DNA of 64,000 bases from Anseranas semipalmata (taxonomy: Eukaryota > Chordata > Aves > Anseriformes > Anseranatidae), in contig VXAA01001881.1 in NCBI GenBank assembly GCA_013399115.1, forward strand, positions 62,001 through 126,000, read 5' to 3'. This document shows, in pieces, positions 24,729 to 37,312 of the stretch. Each line of letters opens with the position of its first letter. Position 1 is the stretch's first letter. The position numbers and the translations under genes were made by a program. Below the pieces are notes generated by a model that made no database searches, was not told where the DNA came from, and was given only the letters and a program-made list of their open reading frames with translations.

Positions 24729-24962
24729 CCTTTCTTTCTCTCTCTCTCTCTCTCCCTCTCTTTCTTTCTTTCTTTCTCTCTTTCTTTCTTTCTCTTTCTT
24801 TCTCTTTCTCTCTTTCTCTTTCTCTCTCTCTTTCGCTCTCTTTCTTTCTCTCTTTCTTTCTCTCTCTTTCTTTCTCTTTCTTTCTCTTTCTTTCTCTCTC
24901 TTTCTCTCTTTCTCTCTTTCTCTCTCTCTTTCTCTCTTTCTCTCTTTCTCTCTTTCTCTCTT

Positions 24963-24993
<31 letters not shown>

Positions 24994-25004
24994 CTTTCTT
25001 TTCC
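24729..25004. repeat. Polypyrimidine microsatellite (TTTC/TC)n
   Basis: 276 bases are almost pure C and T, with one G at about 24835, in mixed TTTC, TTTCTC and TC units. Both strands are open over long frames here, giving Ser/Phe/Leu-rich or Lys/Arg/Glu-rich low-complexity peptides that are not real proteins. Mirror symmetry makes triplex (H-DNA) formation possible. Confidence 0.97.
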
Positions 25005-25667
25005 AGCACAGATTTAGTTTGCAACAGATTTTTGAAATGCCTTTTACACTATTTTTTTTTGCACTTTTTTTCCATAAGTTGTATGCTAGCTCATAATAGG
25101 ACCATTATGAGAAAGCCATACTCTAGTCTGTTTTTTTCCCACAATAGTTTGCCATCTTAACTCCTCATTCTGCTGTCCCACTGTGGTATTTTGAGTCATT
25201 TTCACAGAATTCTATAAATTTCCTTTACAAAGAGAGCAGTAGAATGATAACTTGAATTTGAAAGTGAACATGGTGTATTATTAAAGTCTCTTGAGCCAGT
25301 ACTGTTAGTGCCTTGGAATAACCCATATAAATAATGAATCAAAGAAGAAATGTACAAGCTCATTCAGCAGGTACTGACATTGGAATAAACTGCTGAAGGT
25401 TTTTACCTGGAAGTCTGATTATATCACTTTTAGAATTAGGATATGAATTTCCACAACACATCTTCAACACTTTACTGTAGAGGACAGGTGCACCAATCTG
25501 GAACAAAAAAGCTATCCCTAGCCAACAACTATTCTAGCACAACATTTGTTACAATTTTACTCAATATTTAGCATTTTAAGTCATTTTCAGTCTTTTGGTA
25601 TCTGCAAAGCGTGAAAGCTGAAGAATCAAAAAAAAAATAAGACTTGTAACACTGTAACCTCCATGGA
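25005..25667. other. Unique AT-rich noncoding DNA
   Basis: No feature is supported. Confidence 0.5.
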
Positions 25668-25741
25668 AAAAAAATATATAAATGTATACATATACATATA
25701 CATATATGTATACGTATATACATATATATACGTATACATAT
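25668..25741. repeat. Alternating (TA/CA) low-complexity tract
   Basis: Imperfect TATACA/TATGTA units give alternating purine-pyrimidine over about 70 bp. Short palindromes such as TATATACGTATA are present. The Tyr/Ile/Val-rich frames across it are artefacts. Confidence 0.9.
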
Positions 25742-25814
25742 TTTGCTGTAAAAGATTCTGCTTGCCTGACATTTTTCTATTCAGTTGTGACATTATCTAT
25801 GTCTGTATTGCCAT

Positions 25815-25942
25815 ATTGCTGCCCAGGGAAGTGGTGGAGTCCCCATCCCTGGAGGTATTTAAGAGATGTGTGGACGTGGCACTAAGGGCCATGGTTTAGT
25901 GAGAGGACTCAGTAGGTAAGGTTGAAGGTTGGACATGTGGAA
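25815..25942 (+). mobile_element. Older CR1 3' part, left side of insertion
   Basis: GCTGCCCAGGGAAGTGGTGG, then AGTCCCCATCCCTGGAGGTA and the run to GGTTGAAGGTTGGAC, is the CR1 3' region of a different subfamily in plus orientation. It is cut off where the younger CR1 begins, and its last part reappears after that copy (26621-26655). Confidence 0.85.
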
Positions 25943-26620
25943 AAGGACCTGGGAGTCCTGGTGGACAGCAGGTTAACCATGAGCCAGCATTGTGCCCTTG
26001 TGACCAAGAAGGCCAATGGTATCCTGGGGTGCATTGGGAAGAATGTTGCAAGCAGGTCGAGGGAGGTGATCCTCCCTCTCTACTCAGCCCTGGTGAGGCC
26101 ACACCTGGAGTGTTGTGTCCAGTTCTGGGCTCCCCAGCACAAGAGGGACATAGGGCTTCTGAAGCGAGTCCAGCAGAGGGCTACTAAGATAATTAGGGGA
26201 CTGGAGCATCTCTCGTATGGGGAGAAGCTGAGAGAGCTGGGCCTGTTTAGCTTGGAGAAGAGAAGACCGAGAGGGGATTTTACCAATGTGTACAAATCTC
26301 TGAAGGGAGGGTGTCAAGAGGATGGGGCCAGACTCTTTTCAGTGGTGCCCAGCGACAAGACAAGAGCCAACGGGCACAAACAGAAACACAGGAAGTTCTG
26401 GCTGAGTATGAGAAAACACTTCTTTACTGTGAGCGTGACAGAGCACTGGAACAGGTTGCCCACAGAGGCTGTGGAGTCTCCTTCTTTGGAGATATTCAAA
26501 ACCTGCCTGGATGCAATCTTGTACAAAGTGTTCTAGGTGATCCTGCTTGGCAGGGGGGTTGGACTAGATGATCTCCAGAGCTCCCTTCCAACCTCAACCA
26601 TCCTGTGATTCTGTGATTCT
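25943..26620 (+). mobile_element. Young CR1 LINE, 5'-truncated
   Basis: This copy starts at AAGGACCTGGGAGTCCTGGT within the ORF2 coding region. It keeps an uninterrupted frame through the last part of ORF2 to a TAG near 26534-26536 (…[12 protein letters not shown]). It then has the CR1 3' untranslated end with GTTGGACTAGATGATC, CCTTCCAACC and the tail TGTGATTCTGTGATTCT. Conserved CR1 blocks visible are [47 protein letters not shown] and FSVVPSDKT. The catalytic reverse-transcriptase palm is missing because of truncation, so it cannot move by itself. It is 677/678 identical in reverse to 39421-40098 (single difference at 26575/39466). Confidence 0.97.
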
Positions 26621-26655
26621 TCCAACCTACATGATTCATGATTCCGTGTTATCTC
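26621..26655 (+). mobile_element. Older CR1 3' tail, right side of insertion
   Basis: TCCAACCTACATGATTCATG followed by ATTCCGTG fits the end of the older CR1 that begins at 25815. The young copy therefore sits between the two halves, with the loss of about 20 bases. Confidence 0.65.
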
Positions 26656-29600
26656 AGGACCATACTGGGGCCTCAGGACCTCATGAGGGGTCACATCTGA
26701 GGTCCATACCCCATATTTTGTCTTCTGGTCTGTTTTTTCAGCCAGAGCGTTCTCTGAGCTGGAGAGAGCCAGCTAGCCATCTTTGTAGGAAAATTTATGC
26801 TTATGCTATCCACATAGTTTGGCTAAACTGAGCTGCCCAGTTTTGACAACTTGAGGTTGAACTCAAGCAGCTGGGCTCCTAAGGGCAATAAAGATATAAG
26901 GAAGGGACAAGTACGATACAAACCAAGCAATAGAACTGCTGAGCTTTCAGGACTTGCAAAAACTGTCACATTTATAGAAATTGGCCATACATAGGAGTAT
27001 GGAACTTTGAAAGCTGGATATATTTTCTGGGGAACTTTAAAGTTCATTTAAGAATCTACCTCAAATAGAAAGCCAAATAATTTTGAAAGTCATTTGTTGG
27101 CTAAAAACTTTGCACACAAGAGCCTCAGATATTAAGTGTACTCTGAATTTTGCAAGTATGGAAACACTGGTAGAAATATGTATCATTTATAAATATTTCT
27201 TTTATAATAACTTTATTTCTAAATTTCATTTACTTAGTTATCATCAGCCCAACCAAAAATGACTTGGAGGGAGAAGAAATTATAAAAACTGAGCTCAATT
27301 TACTATTACTTTGATAATTGCTACATAATTACATTGATTCAAAATCAGTTAAATTTGCTACACAAAGTTATCAGTGCATTGTGAAGCCCTTTAACAATTG
27401 TCATTCTATACAGTCAATTTTTAAAAGCCATAATATCATGTTGAGCCACACTACTGACAAGTATGCATGCATTTTTTTCTCTATCAGTTAATGTTTTTTC
27501 CACTGTTTTTGCCTACATTCAACTCAAATATCATTACCCCAAGTCTCAAGTCCTGTGGAAAAATTACAAGGTATGAAGACAGAGACTGTTTGCATGTGTT
27601 AACTTTCTCAAAATATATCCTGACATTTTGTCACCAACTGCAGTATAAAAATTGCATTTTATCAAGAATTCACAATATTTTTGAGGATAAACCATATGAG
27701 ATAGATTTTTATTTTTTTTTTTAGACTTTTTCAATGTATTTTCTCTTCATGATTCCTTTACCTGATTGTGATGACAGAATCAAGCATACACATTGAATAG
27801 TCTTGCTGGAAAAATGTATAATGCCTTAAATAATAATACTACAAAGAGTTATGTCGAAAGTCAACTTGATGTGACTGTCCAGGTCTCCATGAGCCTTAAA
27901 CAAACATTCTTTGGGTTTCGTTAGCAACAAGGTGATACAGCAACAAAACAGTTGGGAAGGGGTCTACCTTAGAAGTTCAGTATTATGTTCTGAAGTTTAA
28001 AGCTAGTGTAGTAGTCCCCTTGATCTAGCTTGTACTCCTGGAACTAGAGCAAGGCTTCTCAGGAATTTAGATCTTTTTCCAATTCTACTCATTGTAGTGC
28101 TTTCCATCACTGTCACTCTTCTGTTTGGTGCCCTACTAACTGCACAGCTGGAGATCAGATTGGAATGGGGAATTTTGTTTGAATCCTTTGAATGAAATCT
28201 GTTTTCACATCTTTAGTTTTAACACTTAAAGTAAAAGCAAACGTTACAGCTTGATTTACTGGGGAAATATATGCTGCAGGAGAAGCAAAGAAATTAAACT
28301 ATTCAGAACTCATATTTCACATTCAGATATAAGTGACAAAAATGTTTAATCTACCCATCAAACGGGTGCTATCATGCCTCATCAACACAGAGTATGGCTC
28401 ATTGACCTCAAAATACTTTTCAAAACTAAGAACAATTGGCAATAGAATGTACCATACCTAAAATCTGATGAATACATATGTACTACCGGAAAAGTAAATT
28501 TAGAATGATTGTGGCAGCTGTTTTGGGAGTCAGGGCTAAATTAAGGGTCATTCAAAATTGACAAAATGAATGGAGAACATAGAGGTACAGAAGAAGTGGA
28601 TAATTTCGTTTCACTAAATATCTGTTACTAATAGAATACTTAAACAACAAGCCTCATTAATCAACACCAATGTAGTATCCCATGAAAAGAGCAATGGTCA
28701 ACACATTCAAATGTTGCCATATAGTTAGCTTTGCACATTCTAAAACTATCCGTTTTTCTTATTCAGTAGTCAGGCAAAGTCAGACACTGGATGTGCTCTG
28801 AAGTGCAAGATTTGTCTTTGATATTGAACTTCAGAATGCATGCTGTTGCTCTGCAGATCTTTTTATTCAAAACTGTTTGCAGTTCAGTGTTGTTTGCTCT
28901 TAAAATACTGCCTCTCCATTTTACACCTCCTTATTGCTTTGAACTTTCCTTTGTACTTTTCATTTCCCAAATGATATTTCAGCTTAGCCATCACTCATTT
29001 TCAATGAAGTATGCTAGCTCATAAGAGTAACATAAGTTTAGACCTGAACAAAAAAGTAAAAAAAAAAAAAAAAAATTGATCTGATCAATCTTTGATTACA
29101 AGATATTAAAACAATTTCTAGAGGACAGTAAATGTTATTCTACAATACATAGTACAGAACTCACAAAAAGTGACTACACTACCATGACACTGATGGTTGT
29201 ACATGTTTTTTTTTCTCAGATTATTTGAAAGTGGATCAACCTAGCATGTTCTAAATCAGTATTCAGTTAGATATACTTTTTTTTTTTTTTCATAAAGAAA
29301 AAGTTGTTTAAAATAATTGTCATACTATTTTCTCTCCATCAGGAATTTTTGTATAGTTATGCTAATCCACTGCAATGAGACTTGCCTACAGCAAATACAA
29401 TTCATATCTACGTGCTCAGTCAGAACACATAGACTCTAAAGAATGCTCCAAATGTTGCGAGTTTTATGAGTACATGTTTGCAAGGAACTTTCAGATCAAA
29501 AGCAGAGCGCTCTGATTTATTCATCTTTATTTTTACCCCATCATACTAAATTTACTTAGCCTGAAATCATAACTATCTTTCTATGATGAGATTTTTTCAC

Positions 29601-29838
29601 TGTAAACCACTAAGTATTTACTTTCAAAATACTTTTTCAGTGGATGTACTGTATGAGTTGTGTCTTCATTTGGAAATCCTTTATGAATTAGAAGAAGGGA
29701 AAAACAAATTCTGCTCCTTTTTTATTTCTTGTTGCATAATATGGCTGGTGTCTATTTCTCTGGGATTTCTACTGAATATCACAAGTTCTTATGCAGTGCA
29801 TGCTACACTTAGCATAATGCAGTGTTTTTTGTTGTGGT

Positions 29839-29839
<1 letters not shown>
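26656..29839. other. Unique noncoding DNA
   Basis: Nothing recognisable over about 3.2 kb. A-runs or T-runs occur at 27713-27722, 29057-29075 and 29278-29291. Confidence 0.5.
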
Positions 29840-29871
<32 letters not shown>

Positions 29872-29885
29872 GTGGTGGTGGTGGT
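29840..29885. repeat. Poly-T (about 31) plus (GGT)5
   Basis: A T-run of about 31 bases is followed directly by five GGT units. It has no CR1 signature. The T-run length may be unreliable in assembly. Confidence 0.9.
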
Positions 29886-32800
29886 TTTCTTGCTTTATTT
29901 TCAACTTTCTGACAAATCTGTAAGAGAATGTTAATGTATTTTTCTTCTTTTAAGATACAAGGCTAAAACCCTAGACCCTAGTATGTAAAATATGACCCCA
30001 GTATGCTTCTCCTGTGTGAGAATATGGAGAAAATGGGACAAGAAGGGGAGAACATGTGGCAATGTTCCTTTCTTAGGAATTTTTTCTGTCTTATTTATTA
30101 TCTATTGAAAGGTTTCTGAAAAGTAACTGCTTACTGAATCATGAGAATTTTCTAGGATCTGTACGGATGTAAAGAAAGATAAGTAGAATTTGTGTGGGCT
30201 TTTGGTACAGCTTTGAGCCTTTTACGTTTGGGTCTAAATTCTTAAAAATGTAAGCCACTATGAACCTGGCATCATTTTTAATATCCTGATAAATGATTCT
30301 AGACTGATATAAGTTAGTTAAAACAGTCACGCCTTTGATCAGTACCTGGAGAGCTTATCTTATTTTCTAGAGCAGAACAACTTTTATTTGTGTTTTGAGG
30401 AAGTTATCTGACATTCTACAAACAGCAGATATCTTAACCTAGAAAGGCAGATATTTCAATTAAGAGCTGAAAATTCAAAAAATAACACAAATGACAATCA
30501 GGCATTTAAACTATTCATTACATTACTTAGCAATAGTAGTAAGTACTGTATACTGATATTACTAAAATCATAAAATGGCAAATTAATAAAGAATGTAAAA
30601 ATATAAAAGAAAATCCAAAATAAAGTGCCATACACAATAAATAGCTAGTCATTCATTAAAAATTTTAGCTTAGAAAATGCTGGCAACTCAAATTTCATCT
30701 CAGTTGCTGTAATTTCACTTACACTGCAATTGAAACACTACTTTTCAACAAAAAGTATTCTGATGAATAGTTTTCAGCAAATCAAATAATTTTTTTGTCA
30801 CTTTTCTCTTATGATGTTATATTCACTTGCAGTTTCATGCTTTAAATTGGATTGTAAACTTTTCATTACAGAGAATGTCTATTACTCTGCGCAAAGCACT
30901 TCTAAGGTTCCCCCCTAATTGGAATCCCTGGCAAGACTGTGTCATACTAATACTGAAAATATTAACTTTACAAAACTCACTTGTAGTTCATGTTTTTTTT
31001 TTTGGAATTGGATTATGATTGAAATGCCATTATTATGGTTAAAGGCTGAAGTTAAAGAATGCTACTCGCTGGAAAAAGCCCACTTGTTCCAAGTGCCAGT
31101 GTCTCGCATTCAGCCTGGAATTTTCTATCTGTCTGAGAATTTGCATGATAAAAGCAAATGATGAATGAACATGGGACTGAAATGTTTGGGAGAGGAGCCT
31201 GTGACAGTTCCTTTGAAGCTTTAACAGTTTATAATGTAAATACATATTTAAAAGATTATTAACATTCACATATTTTACCCCAAAGGCTTTCCATGAGGTC
31301 AACTTTTAAGCTGCTGAAGTATGCAAGAAGAATTGTAAAATGTATGTGTGAACATGTTCAAAGATTTTAGAGAGTCTGTGCTGAAGAATGTTTTTATTTG
31401 ATTTTTAATATGATTTAATATATCTCAAGTAAGTGTATATAATTAACCAAAACAATGTACCATCAGACTTTAATATAACATAGGCCCTGGGAGTTCTGGA
31501 ATTTAAGGAATTTTGAACATTTTTCATACAAAGTCATTCTGTTGCCGGAATAGAACAAAAGAAGAACAGACAATACCAAGACTAGGAAAAAGATCTTTCA
31601 AATGAGCTTTAAAAACAAACAGGACACTACTCTATTATGGTCCCCAGAAAAGGTAAATTATTCCTCAGAAGTGTAACTAAGAGTTCAGTGTCTCAATGAA
31701 CATGTTAATTCCAATGCAAATTAAAGTGTTAAACAAATACTAAAATGAAGACTTCTACATACAGCTGTTATCTAAAGCACTTCTGAAAACCACTCTACTT
31801 CTTTAGATGTCCAGATGTGTTTTAGCTGTCTTGAAGTACACACTTTTAAAGTCATGAGCTGAGGCAAATGACTAGTGGAACTCTAATTTCTACTTAAATT
31901 ATTAATATTATAATATAATGGCCTCACTGTGTATAATAGCTCCGTGAGACTTACTGATTTTTAGATTTGGTATATATTTTATTAAAATATTGAAAAAAGC
32001 CTCATGTTTTTTCTCATCCCAATAGAAATAAATGATGTAAAAATTGAAATATTATCTTTTAGGTACAAATGAATGATACCTACTTTTTTTTTTATTTTTT
32101 ATTTTGCATACACACATGTTGACCTGAATTTTCATTTCACAGCAGTAAGTAGATCTATTCAAAACATTTTCACAGGTGTAGTCTATTCCAGCTCTTTCTG
32201 TGATGCTCCGCTCCGTCACTGAATTTTCATCAGTAACGATGTAACCATTGCTTATATTAACTATTATAACTTCAATCAGAATTTTGCCTATCTGACAAGC
32301 AAGGAAGTCAACCCTAACTAACGAATTCGGTAATACCATGTCCAGTCATATATTACTGAATTACTCATACAGTATGCTGAAGCTACAGAAGGCTGTCAAA
32401 AGGTGCCTGTCAACTGTAATCACCATTTGTTATTTCCCTTAGCAATCTAATTCAATTACAACTGTCACAAATAAATCAAGAATAATTTCTGCAAAAGGAA
32501 TATTCCTTCATTTCACTTACTGTGCATTGAGGAATCTTTATCTCCCTTTTGTCTATGTTTCAACAATTTACTTCATAAGGAGGATATGACAAAGAGCTAA
32601 GCAGGAAAGGACAACAAAAAAATGTTGGATAGTACTCCTTGAGATAAGTTAGTTCAAAATGCTGAATTATTCATACACCAATAGAGTCACACCTAGGGAA
32701 GTGGAAAGTTGCTTATCACAAGAAGAAAGAAGGAAATAATTCGATCTGTTTACTAACATGTATAATGCAGCCATTCACTTAATTCTGCAAACATTTCCTT

Positions 32801-32926
32801 ATCAAATTGCTTCTTAGCAAATGAGAAATAAATTGCTTGACTGTATTTATACATTGCTTATATAGCAATTTTCCTTTCCAACACTCAAATAGACATAAAT
32901 GCACTCTATCTGTCTTGGTTCTGCAG
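29886..32926. other. Unique AT-rich noncoding DNA
   Basis: No gene is supported. A segment near 30860-30905 has an acceptor-like TTCATTACAG followed by a short open frame, but it lacks a good donor. Confidence 0.5.
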
Positions 32927-32989
32927 GAAAACAACACCACCACAGTAATGCCAAAATCATGTGGTTCTTCAGAGTTTTTAAATAAAAAG
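32927..32989 (+). other. Exon-like segment, 21 codons, unproven
   Basis: A good acceptor (TGTCTTGGTTCTGCAG) precedes it and AAAG/GTTAGA follows. The frame is open for 63 nt, in phase at both ends, and reads ENNTTTVMPKSCGSSEF plus LNKK. I recognise no family. It is phase-compatible with the exon-like segment at 33348. Confidence 0.15.
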
Positions 32990-33347
32990 GTTAGAAGTAC
33001 AAATTGGCATTTTTCTGCTAATCTGTTGGATGGTGTCACCCAATTAAAATGCAAACATGGAGACATGAAGAAAATTCTAAATTTGAAATGCCAAAATTAT
33101 AATATGAAAAAAATCCTGTTGACATATAATAAGAAAAGACAGTTTTCATTATCTAAAAAAGTAACCTCTCCAGGAAGCTGAAATTAGAAATTAATCTTGA
33201 ACTGCTGCTTCTAAGAGTCTGCTACATTACTGAACTTTTATTTGAAAATGCAAGTACATAAATAACTTCTGCAAGTATATATCTATTAAGGAAAAAATAA
33301 TACAGTCAATATGCACAGTTTCCTTCCACTGATTTTTTTTTTTCCAG

Positions 33348-33402
33348 GTACTAAGAAAGTGTGCTGATCACAACTGTGGAAACAACACCTTGAGTTCAAA
33401 AG
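33348..33402 (+). other. Exon-like segment, 55 nt, unproven
   Basis: A strong acceptor (TTTTTTTTTTTCCAG) precedes it and AAAAG/GTAGAA follows. The only open frame reads VLRKCADHNCGNNTLSSK and leaves one extra base. The phase fits joining to 32927-32989 across a 358-nt gap. There is no recognisable domain. Confidence 0.15.
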
Positions 33403-34602
33403 GTAGAATACTGATGTCATATATTTTACTAAGTACTGCTCATTGCAGGAGTTGATAGCTGCATATAAATTGTTATAATTGCTTGATAGAAATATTTATA
33501 TGTAAATGTATGCCAATGCAAATTTAAATTAAGAAAAGCTAGTGTTCCTTCTGTTTTAAAAGTGCTCAAAATGTTTTTAAATGGAGGAAAAACAGAGCAG
33601 AAAAATCAGAACCCCTGCTGTTTCTGGCCTGATGATTAAAAGAGTAAATCCAGTTTCTATTCATCTACAGTTAAGGACAGTGACTTGCAAACAAATTCTG
33701 AGTAAGCGATAGTGTAGAGCATCTCAGATGGCACTGGACACCTGTGTCCAGGCAATTGAAACAAGCCTCAGTTGTTCATTGTAGCTGACTGTGTTTTCCA
33801 GGGTCTTTACTGAGTTGCCCAAATCTAGGTGGTTCATGCCATTTGAGAAATGTTGAGATATCTTTTCTTATTTCCAGAAGGTCATAGGTGTCTTCTAAGT
33901 CCCATGTCAGACCTGTGTGGATGTCGTGGATACTCTGAAGAATGCTAGAGAGCACTGACATCAGCCTGTTGGTCTGTTTTGGCAGAACAGAGCTATATAT
34001 TCAGCACATAGGTAGAATCTATATGTATGTACCTAAATATAGTGTCTTAATCAGGAACTGAATCCCACACCATATATATGAATTATATATATAAAATATT
34101 TTTATTGGCATTAAAACAGAAAATTGAATTTATAAAGTATAAGTTATTAGTTGAATTTATAAGTTATTATAATCATGAATGTTAAAGTTAATTCCCACAA
34201 ACACAACTTGAGCCAACTTTTTATTACTGAAATTTTGGAAAAACTGGGTAGGCAGAAAAAAAAGGAGAACACTTTTGAAAAGTACCCTGTTACAACTCAG
34301 AACCAACCATCTTAAATGGATTTAGTCAACTAATTTGGAACTGATGATTATCTGACATAGATCATCAAATCACTTTGGTGAGGAGGGTGACTGACTCTGT
34401 AAACTGCTAATTTACAGCACTTGGGTGAAAACTTTTTCCTGTGAAAGCGGAATTCAGTGCAGCTTACAAATACTGGGGATAACACAAAGATCAAACTATT
34501 ATAAAACTAAATATTCATATGGAAAATTATAAATGATGACTTTCTTACTCAAAAATTGATAGATTTGACACAGGAGAATATATTAGATCTTATCTTCATG
34601 TA
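33403..34602. other. Unique AT-rich noncoding DNA
   Basis: No gene is supported. A short local duplication of GAATTTATAAGTTATTA-like words occurs near 34127-34170. Confidence 0.5.
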
Positions 34603-35205
34603 GTCACAGAATCACAGAATGGTTGAGGTTGGAAGGGACCACAGGAGGTCTTCTGGTACAACCCCCTGCTCAAGCAGGGACACCTAGAGCAGGTTGACCA
34701 AAACCATGTCTAGACATCTTCTGAACATCTCGAAGGAGGGAGGCTCCACAACCTCTCTGGACAACCTGTGCCACTGTTCCATCACTTTCACGGTAAAAAA
34801 GTGTTTTCTGGTGTTCAGACAAAACCAATTGTGTTCCAGTTTGTGCCCATTGCCTCTTGTGGTACTGGGCACCACTGAAAAGATCCTGGCTCCATCTTCT
34901 TTTCACCTTCCCTTCTGGTATTTATATATATTTATTAAATCACCCCTCCTCCCCGAGCCTTTCCTTCCTAATTTTGAACAGTCCCAGCTCTCAGCCTTTC
35001 CTCATAGGAGAAGTGCTTTAGTCTCTTAGTCATCCTCATGGTCCTTTGCTAGACTCTTTCCAGTATGTCCATGTCTTTCTTGTAATGGGGAACTGGAGTA
35101 CTGCGTCCCAGAATTGGACCCATTACTTCATGTGTGGCTTCACCAATGCTGAGCAGAGGGGAAGGATCACCTCCCTCAACAAGGGCACACTGCTGGCTCA
35201 TGTTA
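34603..35205 (-). mobile_element. CR1 LINE, 5'-truncated, moderately old
   Basis: In minus orientation it starts with CACAGAATCACAGAATGGTT and GAGGTTGGAAGGGACC. It continues through the CAGGGACACCTAGAGCAGG block and the ORF2 C-terminal coding region to about 35205 (CTGCTGGCTCATGTTA). It differs clearly from the 26/39 kb and 19/54 kb subfamilies: it has AGGAGGTCTTCTGGT where those read AAGATCATCTAG. Frames are broken, with only short pieces such as HKLEHNWFCLNTRKHFFTV in one frame. It has no coding capacity. Confidence 0.93.
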
Positions 35206-35939
35206 AAAGACAGAAAGTGGTGAAATTGATCACGAACTACGAATAACAATACCTAAAAATTAGTGGTCACTGAGCAAATGATTAGTTTGTTATTAAGCAG
35301 GAATGAAGTAATCTGACAATACATCTATATTTGTACTGTAAAAAGACCTGAAGGCAATATAAGCAGAATGTAGTAGGCAAGATATTTTTTTACAGAATCA
35401 CATTAATAATAAGGGAGGTGATGAAAATATTTTAACACTTGACAAAAACTCGTAATCCTAAATGAAGAAATGCCTCAATGAATTTAAAAAAAAAAAAATC
35501 CCCTAATTTTCATTTCCTAAGAGAAAATGAAACCAGTTACATAAATGGAAGAAGACAAATCATAAATCAGGAATTTCGGAAAACTAATGAGGAAACCAGG
35601 AGTATACATGGACAAATGTAGTCAAGCTAAGGTTAAAAAGTAGAAGTATTTGAGTGTGTCAGGAATAAGAGAAATTCTAAGAATAATTTTATCCATTACT
35701 TGTCACATTTAAGTATTTCTGTTCTTTATTTTTGAAAATATCAGATGGTGTATTTAGATTATTTGATAAAACTAGAAATTCTTTCCTCCTTGAAAATTGG
35801 ATGGATGTTGCACAGCATGTGCTAAGGTTTGGCATTTTTTAATCAAAGGTTCTACATAATTTGTTACAAAATATCTAGCCAATGAGCATTCTGCACTATT
35901 AACATTGATTTTCTGTAAGTCTTGGAACACTGGGGCAGT
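35206..35939. other. Unique AT-rich noncoding DNA
   Basis: No feature is supported. Confidence 0.5.
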
Positions 35940-37312
35940 TCTCTAGAGGCTGAAAGAAAGATGATGTTGTGATAATATTCAAGAAGGGTAAGTTGAATGA
36001 CCTGGGTGATGTTAGGCCTGTCAGTCTGACATTGATCTCAGGCAAAGTAATGGAAAGAAGCTGATAGAACACTTGATTAATAAAGAAGTAAAGGAGGTAA
36101 ATACAATTAATGCCAATCAAAACAGGCTTATGGAAAATAAATCTCATCAAACTGACTCAATAACTTTTTTCAACGACACTACAAGTTGGTTGATAATTAA
36201 AATGAGATTGATGTAATACACCCATTGCATCAAAAGCTTTTGTCTTGATATTATACCACATTTGTCTAGTAAAGAAGGAAGACACAAAATCGGTGTTGCA
36301 CGCACTAAATAGATGAAAAGATGGAAGGTTTCAAAATTAACCGTGAATCAAAAAACATCATGTAGCAGATAAGGTTCTAGCAGGACCCTGCTGGATTTTT
36401 TTTTTTTTTTTTTTTAGTCTTGTTTGCTATCTATGTCTGTCAGGAAAGTATTACTCTTCATTGAGTATGGAGATAACAAAATGGTTGAAATAATCGATTA
36501 AGTCCTTTTACTGATATTATAAAGTTATTTTTTTAAATAAAATTGGTTCAACCTAATGAAAAATGTTAAATACACCTAAATATATGGTCACAAAACTATG
36601 AATGAAAAAATAGGCTGTATTTGCACCAGGATGGACACTGTCATGTGAAGCAGTGGGTGAAAGACTCAGGGAGTAAGTTGGATAATCAGTTAAGAATAAA
36701 ATTTCACTGTGATGATGTAATTCAGGAATAATATAAATTGTGCATACATAAATAAAAAAATGTGATCTAATATGTTTGGAAAACCTCGATACTTTCTTAG
36801 CCTGTTTTTTAAATGGCACAATTTTAAGTCAGTAACCGCTAGTTTGCGGGTTCATATTTAGATGTGGATAAAATGGAATAGGTTAAAAGAAGAACAGCAG
36901 AAATAAAAAAAGGATTGGAGAACTTTCCCATTAAGGAAATAATTTGAGAACGCTCCCATAATGTTAAGATACAACCTATGTTGCTTGTAACTAAGATTTG
37001 TGAATAAGACAGGTGTTTGGCAAGAGAAGTTTCTTCAATTTATCAGAAAAAAAAATATATAACAATAACACCTGAGGGCTTGTAGTTGCAGATAGATGCA
37101 TTCAAATTAGAAATGAGGGAAACATTATAAGAGTAGCAGAAGACACATTTTGAACAAGTGAACAAGCATTTGCTGTTCTTAAACTCTTAAATGTAAGTTT
37201 GTTCCCCCATGCTGCTCTAACTCAAGGAGGAATTAATTTATAGTCTTATGTTACACAGAAAAACAAGCTGGATGATTGAATGGCCTTTTCTGGCTGCAAT
37301 CCATGAATCTAT
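35940..37312 (+). mobile_element. Ancient, decayed CR1-type LINE
   Basis: Translating the plus strand with frame changes gives CR1 reverse-transcriptase landmarks: a RPVSLTLISGKVMERS-like block at about 36014-36060 and a TDSITFFNDTTSW-like block near 36150-36190. An SFCLDIIP-like block follows near 36235-36255 (the YLD-HCIKSF-DII palm region). Further on there are traces of the later ORF2 near 36660-36710 and of the KRIGELSH-type block near 36910-36940. The end is a degraded 3' terminus, GGATGATTGAATGGCCTTTT then CTGGC and CCATGAATCTAT (37270-37312). A T-run at about 36400-36416 interrupts the body. Stops and indels abound. It is far older than the other copies and nearly masked by mutation. 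Confidence 0.7.

Noticed and set aside
24617..25160. Long open frames giving Ser/Phe/Leu or Lys/Arg/Glu-rich peptides
   Set aside because: They lie on the polypyrimidine microsatellite and are caused by its composition.
25663..25899. Frame with MEKKYINVYIYIYIY start
   Set aside because: It begins in a TA-rich tract and ends inside the older CR1 3' part.
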